A DNA stretch of 37,037 bases from a virus, in the IMG/VR virus record IMGVR_UViG_3300042458_000296, positions 1-37,037 of that record, one strand, 5' to 3'. Below the pieces are notes generated by a model. The model was not told the origin of the DNA. It searched no databases and saw nothing but the letters and a program-made list of their open reading frames with translations. Both the position numbers and the translations under genes were made by a program. The first letter of the stretch is position 1. Every line of letters starts with the position of its first letter. Shown here in pieces: positions 8,376-16,994 of this stretch.

Positions 8376-9716
8376 TTACCAAGTAGAGATTGCTACACGC
8401 TTCCAAGTGTTGGTAGCCGTGCAGACATAGATGTAGTTGGTGTCGTGAACGATGTCCCCCTTGGTGCCTGTTGCTGTAGCAGAGGCTGGGGTCTTCTGAG
8501 TGGCAACTGATACGGTGTCACCTGTAATCAGCAACGAGCCAAACAGTTTGGTGGATGTTGTTGCAGTTACGCCGATGACAGTTGTGTTAGTTCCAAGCCC
8601 AACTGCGCCCTTGCCGATGACGATTGAGTTAGTGTCACCGACAGCGGCAACATCGGATTCAAATCCAATGACTACATTGTTGCTGCCTGTAGTAAGCAAG
8701 TCACAAGCGTAGCCACCCAATGCCGTATTACCCGCGCCTGTTGTTACTGCACCAAGCGAGTGTGCGCCCACAGCAGTATTGTTAGTTGCTGTTGTGGCAG
8801 CATCCATAGCGTTACTACCGATTACAGTATTTCGGTGTCCTGAACAACTAGCACTTAGTGCCACATATCCGATTGCGGTACATCCGTATCCATTATTGCC
8901 ATATCCTGCACTTGCTCCAATAGCAACTAAGAATTGACCGCCTACCTTATTTGCAGCACCTGCCGCAGAGCCGATAGCCGTAAGACCACCACCAAGATTG
9001 CTTGCACCAGCATTAAAACCAATTGCAATGCAGTTTGCGGCGTTGTTGGAAGTTCCTGCATTGCCACCTACAAAAACATTGTTTACGCCTGTGTTAGAAA
9101 CTCCTGAACCGGGACCAATGGAAACTAGATTATTGGATTTATTTTGGTACGCCGCTTGATACCCAAACGCTAATACTGTGCTACCCGTGTTTACATCTGC
9201 CGCTTGAACACCAATAGCAGTAACAGATGTTCCCGTGTTGTTGCCAAGCGCAAGCCGACCGATTGCAATATTGGTATCGAAGTCTCCCGCACCACGACCA
9301 ATCTTGTGTCCGTTGATATAGGAGTCTTTAGCAACACCCACACCACCCGCAACAATGACTGCACCTGTAGCAGATGATGTCGATGCGGTTGTAGCAGAGA
9401 AAGTGTTGAGTGCAGTCCATGTATTGGTATCACCTAATGCAACACCGCCCCCACCAGCCACGCTTGCTGCTGCCCATGCGCTTCCATTCCATTGGGGTAC
9501 TTGATTTAAAGTAGCTCCACTTTGCGTTAAATTGGATAATGTGTGTGTATGTGTTACCTCTGCTTTTTCTTCTAACATTGCTTCAAACTTTGTAGTTTGA
9601 ACTTTAGTTTCTAAAGCAACTGTAAGTTCAGTTGTTTTTTTTAAAGAAGAAGACAACAGAGTTTGTAGTTTTTTATTTAATAATTGCTGCTGTTGTAAGG
9701 CTTTACTTGAACTCAT
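8376..9716 (-). CDS. Tail fibre with YadA-head-like repeats
   Basis: A 446-residue protein. Residues 1-50 are a Gln/Lys/Leu-rich coiled coil. From about residue 145 to 390 it is built of short repeats of the type NTAIGxxAL...G(S/T)xxAIGxxAG, like the left-handed beta-roll of YadA/Hia trimeric adhesins. The C-terminus (GTKGDIVHDTNYIYVC then NTWKRVAISTW) is a motif common at the ends of phage tail fibres. Likely a trimeric fibre that contacts the host. The start overlaps the preceding stop (TAATG) with a weak ribosome site. Confidence 0.8.
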   Translation of the reverse strand: MSSSKALQQQQLLNKKLQTLLSSSLKKTTELTVALETKVQTTKFEAMLEEKAEVTHTHTLSNLTQSGATLNQVPQWNGSAWAAASVAGGGGVALGDTNTWTALNTFSATTASTSSATGAVIVAGGVGVAKDSYINGHKIGRGAGDFDTNIAIGRLALGNNTGTSVTAIGVQAADVNTGSTVLAFGYQAAYQNKSNNLVSIGPGSGVSNTGVNNVFVGGNAGTSNNAANCIAIGFNAGASNLGGGLTAIGSAAGAANKVGGQFLVAIGASAGYGNNGYGCTAIGYVALSASCSGHRNTVIGSNAMDAATTATNNTAVGAHSLGAVTTGAGNTALGGYACDLLTTGSNNVVIGFESDVAAVGDTNSIVIGKGAVGLGTNTTVIGVTATTSTKLFGSLLITGDTVSVATQKTPASATATGTKGDIVHDTNYIYVCTATNTWKRVAISTW

Positions 9717-10012
9717 TACTTACATTTTCTATTTTTAGGACATGATGTCTTAGACTTACCGGGTCCACCCCATAGGTCTTTGCATGCCCAGTATTTAGCA
9801 GTGAGTTTATTACTTGCGGAATCACACTTATGTCTAGCCTTGAAAGACTTACGAGCTTCAGGACTATAGTTGTTACCATAACCTGCTGCCCCATAATGAA
9901 TGATCTTTTCTTGTCCATTAGCACAAGCCTTTACTACCCGTTTCTTATTCGGGTTAGGAGACTTAGTGGGTTTGTTACAAGACATGCTAGCTTTATTAAC
10001 TTTCTTAGCCAT
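9716..10012 (-). CDS. Small basic Cys-rich phage protein (possible DUF6321-like)
   Basis: A 98-residue protein, strongly basic, with eight or so Cys. It contains CNKPTKSP, KKRVVKACANGQEKIIHYG, then RKSFKARHKCD and KYWACKDLW. This order recalls small phage proteins of the type VVKACxGGxEKxIRFG...SFxARH...YWA found near portal genes (family name from memory; needs an HMM check). The ATG at 10012 follows AGGAGGACAACCTA, a strong ribosome site, and overlaps the portal end by 8 bases. Likely virion-associated or DNA-binding. Confidence 0.65.
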   Translation of the reverse strand: MAKKVNKASMSCNKPTKSPNPNKKRVVKACANGQEKIIHYGAAGYGNNYSPEARKSFKARHKCDSASNKLTAKYWACKDLWGGPGKSKTSCPKNRKCK

Positions 10013-11618
10013 TAGGTTGTCCTCCTGTAAATGCAGACATGTCAGCACCAGAGTTCTGAAGAACATTCATGATACCTTGTCCACCATTCTGTGCGAGATC
10101 TTGTTGTCCTGCCTGTGCCATGATGTTACCCATTGCTCCAGCAGTTGCCTGTGTGGAAGCCTGAGCCATCTGCTGCTGAGCCTGTTGTTGTTGCATCATC
10201 ATTTGCTCTTGCTGAATATCTTCAGCTGAGCGTACCCAATTACGGGCATCAAAGCCAAGAGAAGTAATCAACGCTCTAGCATACTCTTCCCATTTAAATG
10301 CAGCGGCTGCTTGCTCAGGTAGATTGCGAACCATCTCGCCCATCTGCATAAGCTTTTGCAAATCAGTGTCACGACTTAGGGCTTGAAGACCAGTAATTAC
10401 TTCAATAGATAATACACCTTCATCATCAAAGAACTGTTCATACATTCTTGTATCAAGTTCTTCGTTTTCAATCATTAAAAATACAGATCGCTTGACAATT
10501 GGTTCCATGAGATCTCTAGCGATAGCACTGAATGCTCCACCTAAGACTGTCTCAAGTTCAGAACCAATCATACGAACAGCGGTAGCAGTTACGCGGTCAC
10601 CACTTGGTAGTGAGGAGGCAGACATTAAGAATGCCTGACCAATTTCTCTACGCATAGTTTCAACAGCGGTCTGAGCGGCTGAAATCTGTGGGTTCATTGT
10701 CTGTGATGGTGACAGTACAAATACATCTGCTTGTCTCACGGGAATCCATGAGCCATTGGGTGCATCAGCAACATCGTCTACCTCAGTAATACCAGATGGA
10801 TCAATGCCCATCCAGAAGGCTGAGGCTGCTGCCATGCCATCAAGCAATGCTTTAGTATAACCATCAAGACTTGATAGGTCGCCTAGGATATCTTCGCAGT
10901 GCGATCTCCCGTAGTTTTCTCCGGGTATGCCGTACCACCGTAGTACCGTCACAGGACATACTTCGTAGACACCGCTTGTCAGTAGGTTCCCATCGCCGTC
11001 TTCCTTTGTGTACTTCCATAGATTGTCCTCCTTGAGATATTGACAATATGTTTTTTTGTAACCTCTCTTAGCGGATTCGGGTAAAGAGAAGTGAGGACTA
11101 ATTGCTTCTGGATCTACAAGATCATATTCAATATGAATAATTTCATTGACATCTCCAGCAACAGTACGCTGTACAGCATAGTTATCTAGACGAGTAACTC
11201 TAAACTTAAAGTCATCCATCTCATGTACTAAACAATCTCCAACTACAATTAAATTTTGTATTGTTTGAAAGATTGTTTCTCTTAGGTTAGTACCAATAAG
11301 TTTGCGATAGACTTGATAACTCATAGTCTCAAGATACTGTCCAATTTCTGCGGTTGGTTCTACACCAGACCGAAGACCAAATTTAAAAAAGGGTGTGTCA
11401 TTCAATGGCATCATTGCTGATAGCATTCGGCTAGCCAATGAAGTCACACCTCTCGCACCAACAGATGATGTGGGCTGTGGTAGTTCCATCTCTTCCGTCC
11501 AACCCGAAGGTGGGAGAAGACTTGGAACAGTTAGTGCGGCACATAGCCGAGCACGGTATAGTTTAGATGTTCGCATTGCATCTAACATTCGGAAGCGTTC
11601 AACAAGATTGTTTGCCAT
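10005..11618 (-). CDS. Portal (head-tail connector) protein, T7 gp8-like
   Basis: A 537-residue protein with length and layout of T7 gp8 (536). N-terminal helix (MANNLVERFRMLDAMR), the conserved GARGVTSLASRMLSAMMPLNDTPFF block, the wing region with VTRLDNYAVQR, the RWYGIPGENYGRSHCEDILGDL segment, and RVTATAVRMIGSELETVLGG. A Gln/Met-rich C-terminal tail (EQMMMQQQQAQQQM) begins near residue 475. It forms the dodecameric ring for DNA entry. AAAGGAGTGTAA precedes the ATG. Confidence 0.95.
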   Translation of the reverse strand: MANNLVERFRMLDAMRTSKLYRARLCAALTVPSLLPPSGWTEEMELPQPTSSVGARGVTSLASRMLSAMMPLNDTPFFKFGLRSGVEPTAEIGQYLETMSYQVYRKLIGTNLRETIFQTIQNLIVVGDCLVHEMDDFKFRVTRLDNYAVQRTVAGDVNEIIHIEYDLVDPEAISPHFSLPESAKRGYKKTYCQYLKEDNLWKYTKEDGDGNLLTSGVYEVCPVTVLRWYGIPGENYGRSHCEDILGDLSSLDGYTKALLDGMAAASAFWMGIDPSGITEVDDVADAPNGSWIPVRQADVFVLSPSQTMNPQISAAQTAVETMRREIGQAFLMSASSLPSGDRVTATAVRMIGSELETVLGGAFSAIARDLMEPIVKRSVFLMIENEELDTRMYEQFFDDEGVLSIEVITGLQALSRDTDLQKLMQMGEMVRNLPEQAAAAFKWEEYARALITSLGFDARNWVRSAEDIQQEQMMMQQQQAQQQMAQASTQATAGAMGNIMAQAGQQDLAQNGGQGIMNVLQNSGADMSAFTGGQPNG

Positions 11619-11628
11619 TTACACTCCT

Positions 11629-11961
11629 TTATGTAGATACACCATTGTATAGTGCGGAATAAAAATCTAATGCTTTAGCGTTATCACCTTGAATACCTCT
11701 AGTACCTTGTGCTTCAGCTTGTGACTGAGCTTCCATAATTGCTTCTTGTTCTGCAGCAGTGGATGTTTGGACTGCTGCTTGCTCATCTGCCTTGGTTCTA
11801 GCCATAGCAACAGCTTCTCTAGCAACACGGCGAGTCTCAGAATCTTCTGCTGCTTTTCTACGCTCTTCTTCCTGTTCCTTTTGGAAGGCGCGTTCGTCAT
11901 CCATCAGTTTCTTTTGTTCAGCATATGACATACCACCACTAATCCTAGGGCTTCCACCCAT
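11629..11961 (-). CDS. Coiled-coil protein upstream of the portal
   Basis: A 110-residue protein. After a Gly-rich start (MGGSPRISGGMSYAEQ), residues 15-95 are almost entirely charged or Ala/Gln helix with no Pro, predicting one long coiled coil. A tail of about 15 residues is less helical. AAGGAGGCAAGTAAT is a strong ribosome site. It lies just upstream of the portal gene; a role in head assembly or as a small internal protein is possible, family not recognised. Confidence 0.65.
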   Translation of the reverse strand: MGGSPRISGGMSYAEQKKLMDDERAFQKEQEEERRKAAEDSETRRVAREAVAMARTKADEQAAVQTSTAAEQEAIMEAQSQAEAQGTRGIQGDNAKALDFYSALYNGVST

Positions 11962-11962
11962 A

Positions 11963-12154
11963 TTACTTGCCTCCTTGCTGTTGCTTTAGCACAGCTTTTA
12001 ATTTGTTTACGACTTCTATTTGCCCTGCTCTAAATGCAGATCGTCTTGCAAACTTGCTTTCTTCACAGTCAGCATCGTATTCAAGGGGCTTGTATAGTTC
12101 TTCCAGAATTTTTATCAGGTCTGGGTCTATTCTCGGATACTTTTCTGATTTCAT
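11963..12154 (-). CDS. Small helical hypothetical protein
   Basis: A 63-residue protein, MKSEKYPRIDPDLIKILEEL then an acidic turn and a basic helix ending QQQGGK. It overlaps the end of the preceding gene by 74 bases in another frame, which is unusual, but it reads as a well-formed globular or helical peptide and abuts the next gene. The ribosome site (GAG a few bases upstream) is weak. Function unknown. Confidence 0.6.
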   Translation of the reverse strand: MKSEKYPRIDPDLIKILEELYKPLEYDADCEESKFARRSAFRAGQIEVVNKLKAVLKQQQGGK

Positions 12155-12269
12155 TTCTTAACTCTTCTATTTGAATATACAGATCTTTGATTAACTGTTT
12201 AACTTCAGGTAGATCTATTGGGGTAGATAGAGCTAAGCGAGTCTTTGATTGTTGGATGTTAGTGATCAT
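12081..12269 (-). CDS. Small coiled-coil hypothetical protein
   Basis: A 62-residue protein; residues 20-46 (DLPEVKQLIKDLYIQIEELR and following) form a probable coiled coil. Its ATG overlaps the stop of the upstream gene (ATGA). The last 24 codons overlap the next gene, and the tail RPRPDKNSGRTIQAP looks like unconstrained extension. Function unknown. Confidence 0.55.
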   Translation of the reverse strand: MITNIQQSKTRLALSTPIDLPEVKQLIKDLYIQIEELRNEIRKVSENRPRPDKNSGRTIQAP

Positions 12270-13102
12270 TTCTTTTTCTTTGGTTTCCTTACAGCCTTAA
12301 CTGCAGCCTTAACTGCAGCGTCAAGTTGTTTTTGTGTGAGGTTTTTTACAGCGTTAGCAGCATCAGTAATTTTTTTGTTTAGTTCTTTTTGCTGTTCGGC
12401 AAGTGTTGCTGCATATATAGTAGCCTGAGCTGTTTGTATAGTAGGATCGGATCTAAAGCGCAGGGTTTCTGCATCTCTAAAAGCTTGTAGTCTAGCAGCA
12501 GCCACTTCTTCGGATGCTTTATAACTATAAATTTTATTTCCATTAACTCTACTAGAACTTCTGTTTCTATTGCCAGCTGCTGCATATGCGTTCATATCAA
12601 AGTCAACATCTGTGCTTTTAATAACACCTGTGTTTGCGTTTTTTGTTACTGATGCAAGATATTGGTCTAAAACATTATCCTTTTGTGCTTCGCCTGATTG
12701 TTTTACAAACTCAGTAATACGTTGCTGCTGTAAATCAAACTCTTCGTTCTGTTTAGCAACAACATCAATTTGCATATCGGTTTGTCTTTTTGCTTCAGTC
12801 TCTGGATTAAAGACATAGAAAGCAGCATCGTTGTTTGCTGTAGTTATATCATCACCTACAGTAAATCGAACATCTTTCATCTTCGCATACATCGGGTTAT
12901 AAATATCCGAAAAGTTAGGCAAGTCTTGTTTGGTCAGAGCAGTCTCTTTAGTAGTACTATAGTAGGATGCTTGTCCTACATTTGCCATGTTTAAAAGACC
13001 ACCCTGCACACCAGCAATATCTGTATTTAATTCTGTTAGTTGTGTATTGTAATTTGCAAGAGCTGTTGTTGCTCCAGTTAATGTTTGTCTTTGTTTTGCC
13101 AT
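12266..13102 (-). CDS. Helical virion-region protein, unknown
   Basis: A 278-residue protein between ribonucleotide reductase and the portal group. The N-terminus (residues 1-50) is Thr/Leu-rich helix, residues 55-110 are more mixed, and the C-terminus is Ala/Lys helix ending KAVRKPKKKK. No enzyme motif seen. Position at the head of the virion block and helix content suggest a structural or internal virion component. AAGGGGATAAACA is the ribosome site. Confidence 0.6.
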   Translation of the reverse strand: MAKQRQTLTGATTALANYNTQLTELNTDIAGVQGGLLNMANVGQASYYSTTKETALTKQDLPNFSDIYNPMYAKMKDVRFTVGDDITTANNDAAFYVFNPETEAKRQTDMQIDVVAKQNEEFDLQQQRITEFVKQSGEAQKDNVLDQYLASVTKNANTGVIKSTDVDFDMNAYAAAGNRNRSSSRVNGNKIYSYKASEEVAAARLQAFRDAETLRFRSDPTIQTAQATIYAATLAEQQKELNKKITDAANAVKNLTQKQLDAAVKAAVKAVRKPKKKK

Positions 13103-13105
13103 TGT

Positions 13106-14995
13106 TTATCCCCTTAGATCAATTATCTCACAAGCTCCTGCAGTACAGGCTAAGGTGTGAGATGATGTTGTTGTATCAGTCTTTTCATAGAGAGATAGCT
13201 TGTTAAAGTCTACATCTATAACTGGAAATTCATTATATGTTTCTAGCGATATAGATTCAAAGGGAGCTTGTGCATATACATGATCAGACTTAGGTAAAAA
13301 AGATATACCAGAAATCTTATCAAAGTTATCCCACACCCACTGACCTACAGGAAGAAACTCATTGTCAGCATAGTTAACAGTAATGCTTGGCTTGTGCTGA
13401 CAGTAGTGCTCTTGATAGGTTAACCATAAATTAAGATGATCAATAGCGGATAGTTCATTCTGAGTTAGTGATCCCGATGGAGCAGCCTGAACAAAGGTAA
13501 AGACTGCAGTTGAATCTGCGTTCATTACACAGTCTTCTACTGGTACTTGGGCATCTCTCATCATGAAGTAGAGTGGATCCTTCTTGTCGATACGGACTCT
13601 TCTAAAGTAATGCTCAGCATACCGGGGATGTAATCCGCTGGCTGACGAAGCAAGACATGAGGTTGTACCTTCTGGTTTAATACAAGTAATTGATTTACTT
13701 GGATTGATACCCAGCTTCTTAGACCAGTCAAGGTTAGTCTTGATGGCTGTCTCTCGTAGATCCTCAAGGACATACTTAAGTCTGCCATGTCCTAATAGAC
13801 CGGACATCAACTTGTTATCAAAGATACCTGTCATGGATACACCAAGCAGTCTCTCTTCCTCACAGTTATCCTGCCATGTCTTATCCTTGGCTAGGTAAGG
13901 GAAGTAAGTGAACATGCTTTGGATAGTGCCAATGATGGTAGCCATTTCAATTTTCTTTTCTAACGACTCTTGTGTATCAGTTGCATTGACAACAACAGTA
14001 GATAGATTACAGAATTGATTAGGGCGTAGGATGATTTCACTGCATGGATTCGTACCATAGTAATGATCCTCACCACGCTCTGCCTTGACAGCAATGTTCT
14101 TCATTGCATCACGATTACAAAGACCACGCTCTCCACTATGGGAGTTGTATAAGTCTGTCCACTCTTCGAGGAACTGACCCATTGATGGTCTGCCGTTGTA
14201 GATGGCTGAGTTGTTCGCTAAGGCACGATGACTTGAGGCTTGCCACCACGCACCACTCTTGCAAGTAGCCATCTCACGGTCTGCTAGGTCGCTTAGAGAG
14301 ATCATAGCGGAGCGGCGTACACCACCCACAATGACTGACTGAGCAATCTTGCAGCAGATATCATGGCACTCAAGGGGCGTAAGTCTACGACCTTGGGCAG
14401 AATAGAATGTCTGTACTACAAATCTAAAGACTTCTTCTAGTGGGGCAGGACCGCTTGCTCTACCACCAAAGGTCTTTAATCTTTCACCTGACTTACGGAT
14501 CTTACTTGTGTCCCACTTAATGTGGATACCCTTATAAAGATTGTCAAGTAGGTTGTTAAGTGCATCACACCAACCCTCGCGGCTATCCTCAACAAACATA
14601 ACTGTATCAAACATCTTATGTATTGTTGGGATAGTCCCAAGTTTGTCGGTGCATCTACGCTCAACCGTATAGCCTACTCCAGTACCGCACATAAGAATGT
14701 ACATAAGGTTGGAGAAGGAAGTTGTTTTATTAATCTCAATGTATGAGCAATTGTATAGGGCAGTATGATCACGATCCAATGCTGGACCTGCGGTCATCAA
14801 CCCACGCATACTTGGCAGTACTTCTAGATTAAGGATAGCATCTCTGATATCTGTCCGTGTCAGAAGGACAGGAGCTTTACCAGTAAAGTAATTCCACCAC
14901 CTATCGACAGTCTCATCCCAAGTCTCTCTGCGGTTCTCTTTATCCATCCATCGACTGTAGCGACTGATAGCAATAAACTTTTGAAATGTATCCAT
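13106..14995 (-). CDS. nrdJ: Adenosylcobalamin-dependent (class II) ribonucleotide reductase
   Basis: A 629-residue protein of the monomeric Lactobacillus leichmannii type, which reduces ribonucleotides to deoxyribonucleotides using a B12 radical. Residues 314-322 read YGTNPCSEI: this is the N-x-C-x-E active-site loop, with C318 the likely thiyl radical and E320 the acid. C83 (YNCSY) and C329 (NQFCNLS) match the redox pair of the active site. The C-terminal CTAGAC (C617 and C622, CX4C) matches the thioredoxin-facing swinging pair. It is about 110 residues shorter than the 739-residue Lactobacillus enzyme, so part of the allosteric region may be reduced. The start overlaps the dut stop (TAATG), so the two are co-expressed. 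Confidence 0.93.
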   Translation of the reverse strand: MDTFQKFIAISRYSRWMDKENRRETWDETVDRWWNYFTGKAPVLLTRTDIRDAILNLEVLPSMRGLMTAGPALDRDHTALYNCSYIEINKTTSFSNLMYILMCGTGVGYTVERRCTDKLGTIPTIHKMFDTVMFVEDSREGWCDALNNLLDNLYKGIHIKWDTSKIRKSGERLKTFGGRASGPAPLEEVFRFVVQTFYSAQGRRLTPLECHDICCKIAQSVIVGGVRRSAMISLSDLADREMATCKSGAWWQASSHRALANNSAIYNGRPSMGQFLEEWTDLYNSHSGERGLCNRDAMKNIAVKAERGEDHYYGTNPCSEIILRPNQFCNLSTVVVNATDTQESLEKKIEMATIIGTIQSMFTYFPYLAKDKTWQDNCEEERLLGVSMTGIFDNKLMSGLLGHGRLKYVLEDLRETAIKTNLDWSKKLGINPSKSITCIKPEGTTSCLASSASGLHPRYAEHYFRRVRIDKKDPLYFMMRDAQVPVEDCVMNADSTAVFTFVQAAPSGSLTQNELSAIDHLNLWLTYQEHYCQHKPSITVNYADNEFLPVGQWVWDNFDKISGISFLPKSDHVYAQAPFESISLETYNEFPVIDVDFNKLSLYEKTDTTTSSHTLACTAGACEIIDLRG

Positions 14996-15507
14996 TAGAC
15001 TCCTGTACTCCCAAACTTACCTTCGCCTCGCACAGTAAACGGAAGTTTATCTACAGAGACAAACGAGAACTGTGTAACGGGCATGAAGGCAATCTGTGCA
15101 ACACGATCACCCCGTTTAAGAGTGTGTGTTATTGTTGAATTGTTAATAAGTGGTAACCAAATCTCACCACGATAATCAGAATCAATGACACCAACTGAGT
15201 TGGCTAAGTTAATTCCTTTGTTAGAAAGACCTGATCTCATAAAGAGTAATCCTACATAGCCCTCAGGGATAGCTAAGCTAACCCCTGTGGGTACTCTAGT
15301 TACTACTCCGGGGAGTAGCGTAGTGTCCGTAGTGATCTTAAGATCAGCCCCGGCTGCACCCTTGGTATGGTAGGCTGGAGCACAGTCTCTATCATGGAGT
15401 ACCATAGGGATCTTAGAATCGCTATGGGTATAAGTAGAAGTATTGTAATTGTTTTGATTAGCAATAGTTAAAGACTCAGTGTTGTATTGGTTTACATCAG
15501 TGTTCAT
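14995..15507 (-). CDS. dut: dUTP pyrophosphatase
   Basis: A 170-residue trimeric-type dUTPase that hydrolyses dUTP to dUMP, keeping uracil out of phage DNA and feeding ThyX. All five motifs are visible: AGADL (1), RSGLSNKGI (2), GVIDSDYRGEIWLPL (3), RGDRVAQIAF (4) and the Gly-rich RGEGKFGSTGV (5). A Asn/Thr-rich N-terminal tail of about 35 residues is extra. The ATG at 15507 is chosen because of AAGGGAACACTA; a longer TTG-start frame would overlap the promoter motif. It overlaps the end of the exonuclease gene. Confidence 0.9.
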   Translation of the reverse strand: MNTDVNQYNTESLTIANQNNYNTSTYTHSDSKIPMVLHDRDCAPAYHTKGAAGADLKITTDTTLLPGVVTRVPTGVSLAIPEGYVGLLFMRSGLSNKGINLANSVGVIDSDYRGEIWLPLINNSTITHTLKRGDRVAQIAFMPVTQFSFVSVDKLPFTVRGEGKFGSTGV

Positions 15508-16276
15508 TAGTGTTCCCTTGAGTATCACTCTTAGTAGCCCCAACTATTGGGTCAAACAATAGTACGGACTTAGTTTTCTTGTTATATTCACCATGTCTAA
15601 GGATGCGTACACACCTAGCCATAGCGAGACAGTAATCATATCCATATCTATCCATTTCCTGAGGCTTAGCTTGGTCATAAGCTGCCAATACGGCGGCTGT
15701 CCAGTTACGGGGATGGACATACTTAAGCCACTTCTCTGCCTTGGCAGGTCCCCACTTCCAGATACCGGGGATATTATCAGTCGTATCACCCATGATCCAT
15801 TGCTTGTGAAAGTTAAAGTCAGCGGTATAAGTATCAAGTTCCAGAGGTTTAACTTCCTTGTCTGGGTTCCAATGCCACCCCGGTACAGACCGGAGATCTT
15901 TGTCAATGGTCACAGCAATAGCCTTGTTACCCGAAGCCATGAGTCCCATAATATCATCAGCCTCTAGGGTAGGAACAAAGAGTATATCATTCTGTTTAAT
16001 TAAATCAACAGCGTATGATAAACTATCTGGTGCTTGTTTCTTTACATCCCGATGAGCTTTATATGGTTCCCACACTTGTCTACGAAAGTTATCTTTACGA
16101 TCACAGGAGATAGCCACATATACTTTCGTTACTCCTACGGGAGTCCATGCCTTGACATCATGTTCAATGCGCTCCGCAAGGTACTCAATGCCTTCTTGAT
16201 CTGCCCAAAAGGCAGCACGATAGGCAATGATGTCTCCGTCAAGCACAGCAGTATCAGGTCTTGGTTGGCTTATCAT
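15497..16276 (-). CDS. 5'-3' exonuclease (T7 gp6-like)
   Basis: A 259-residue FEN/5'-nuclease family protein. In T7, gp6 degrades host DNA and removes primers. Acidic metal ligands are visible: VLDGDIIAY (D13, D15), TLEADDIMG, and TIDKDLRSVPG. These are followed by the helix-three-turn-helix KQWIMGDTTDNIPGIWKWGP that grips DNA. The start overlaps the kinase-like gene by 23 bases (GGAAGACGATG). The last codons contain the P(dut) element. Confidence 0.9.
   Translation of the reverse strand: MISQPRPDTAVLDGDIIAYRAAFWADQEGIEYLAERIEHDVKAWTPVGVTKVYVAISCDRKDNFRRQVWEPYKAHRDVKKQAPDSLSYAVDLIKQNDILFVPTLEADDIMGLMASGNKAIAVTIDKDLRSVPGWHWNPDKEVKPLELDTYTADFNFHKQWIMGDTTDNIPGIWKWGPAKAEKWLKYVHPRNWTAAVLAAYDQAKPQEMDRYGYDYCLAMARCVRILRHGEYNKKTKSVLLFDPIVGATKSDTQGNTNEH
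15531..15551 (-). promoter_or_regulatory. Putative phage RNA polymerase promoter P(dut)
   Basis: Minus strand CCCAATAGTTGGGGCTACTAA. It shares CAATAGTTGGGGCTACTA with the copy at 36740-36760 and closely matches those at 32369 and 23995. It lies inside the 3' end of the exonuclease gene and about 25 nt upstream of the dut start, a good place to drive dut, nrdJ and the virion block. Basis: repeated sequence plus position; activity is inferred. Confidence 0.7.
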
Positions 16277-16994
16277 CGTCTTCCTTATCTATAAAAATTT
16301 CCATGATCTCTTTGAACACAGTATCTCCATCAGGTAGTCTGTCTTCTCTTGAGGATAGGCACAGCTCACAGTTACACAAATCATCTAACATTGCTTCGGA
16401 GAGTAGGTGAAACCATTCATCAAACTTTGTATTGCACTTAGTTTTGAATGCTGCCTCACTCTCATCATTCTTTAGAGTGTAGTGAAACATGTCTTCATAT
16501 TGTTTGTTGCCTGTCTCAATAGCAATTGCTAGTGCTTCAGACTCATGTGTTCTCCACTCTGCAAACTCCTCAGGGAGTTCACGCTCACCTGCTGATACAA
16601 AGACTGTGAGAGCACGGATGTCACGAGCAGCAGCAATCTCATTGGTATAGCGACAGTCATCCACAATGATAACCTTCTCATGCCAGATAGATGGGTCAGC
16701 CTTTAGGGCTGCTTGTTCTTCCTCATAGAGTTTCTTAATCTTAATACGGAATTGTTTAACCCAATAGTCTGGATCTTGTTCTCTCATAGTAGAGCCAAGG
16801 GTCTGACAGAACTCACGATACTCTTCTTGATTGGTATCCTTAGTGTATCCCTTCTTAGCCGCCTCTTCCTTAAGGGCAGCAGCAAAGGGAACAATCACTG
16901 GTGTATACTTATTGTTATAAGCGTACTCACTGATCCACTTTGCTAGTGTTGTCTTCCCGACTCTTGCTTGTCCACCGATCATTATCGTTATCAT
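16254..16994 (-). CDS. P-loop dNMP kinase-like protein
   Basis: A 246-residue P-loop NTPase. Walker A is GGQARVGKTT (K14, T15). The segment VIIVDDCRYTNEI matches the conserved D-x-R-(F/Y)-x-N-E block of phage deoxynucleoside monophosphate kinases. It probably phosphorylates dNMPs produced by host DNA breakdown, next to exonuclease, dut and nrdJ. A Cys cluster (CNCELC) near residues 203-208 is unusual and could bind a metal. The start codon lies inside the upstream gene; GGGAAAGCTTAC is the ribosome site. Confidence 0.75.
   Translation of the reverse strand: MITIMIGGQARVGKTTLAKWISEYAYNNKYTPVIVPFAAALKEEAAKKGYTKDTNQEEYREFCQTLGSTMREQDPDYWVKQFRIKIKKLYEEEQAALKADPSIWHEKVIIVDDCRYTNEIAAARDIRALTVFVSAGERELPEEFAEWRTHESEALAIAIETGNKQYEDMFHYTLKNDESEAAFKTKCNTKFDEWFHLLSEAMLDDLCNCELCLSSREDRLPDGDTVFKEIMEIFIDKEDDDKPTKT

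Noticed and set aside
15508-15543. A TTG-started N-terminal extension of dUTPase
   Set aside because: The extension spans the promoter element and the ATG at 15507 has a clear ribosome site.
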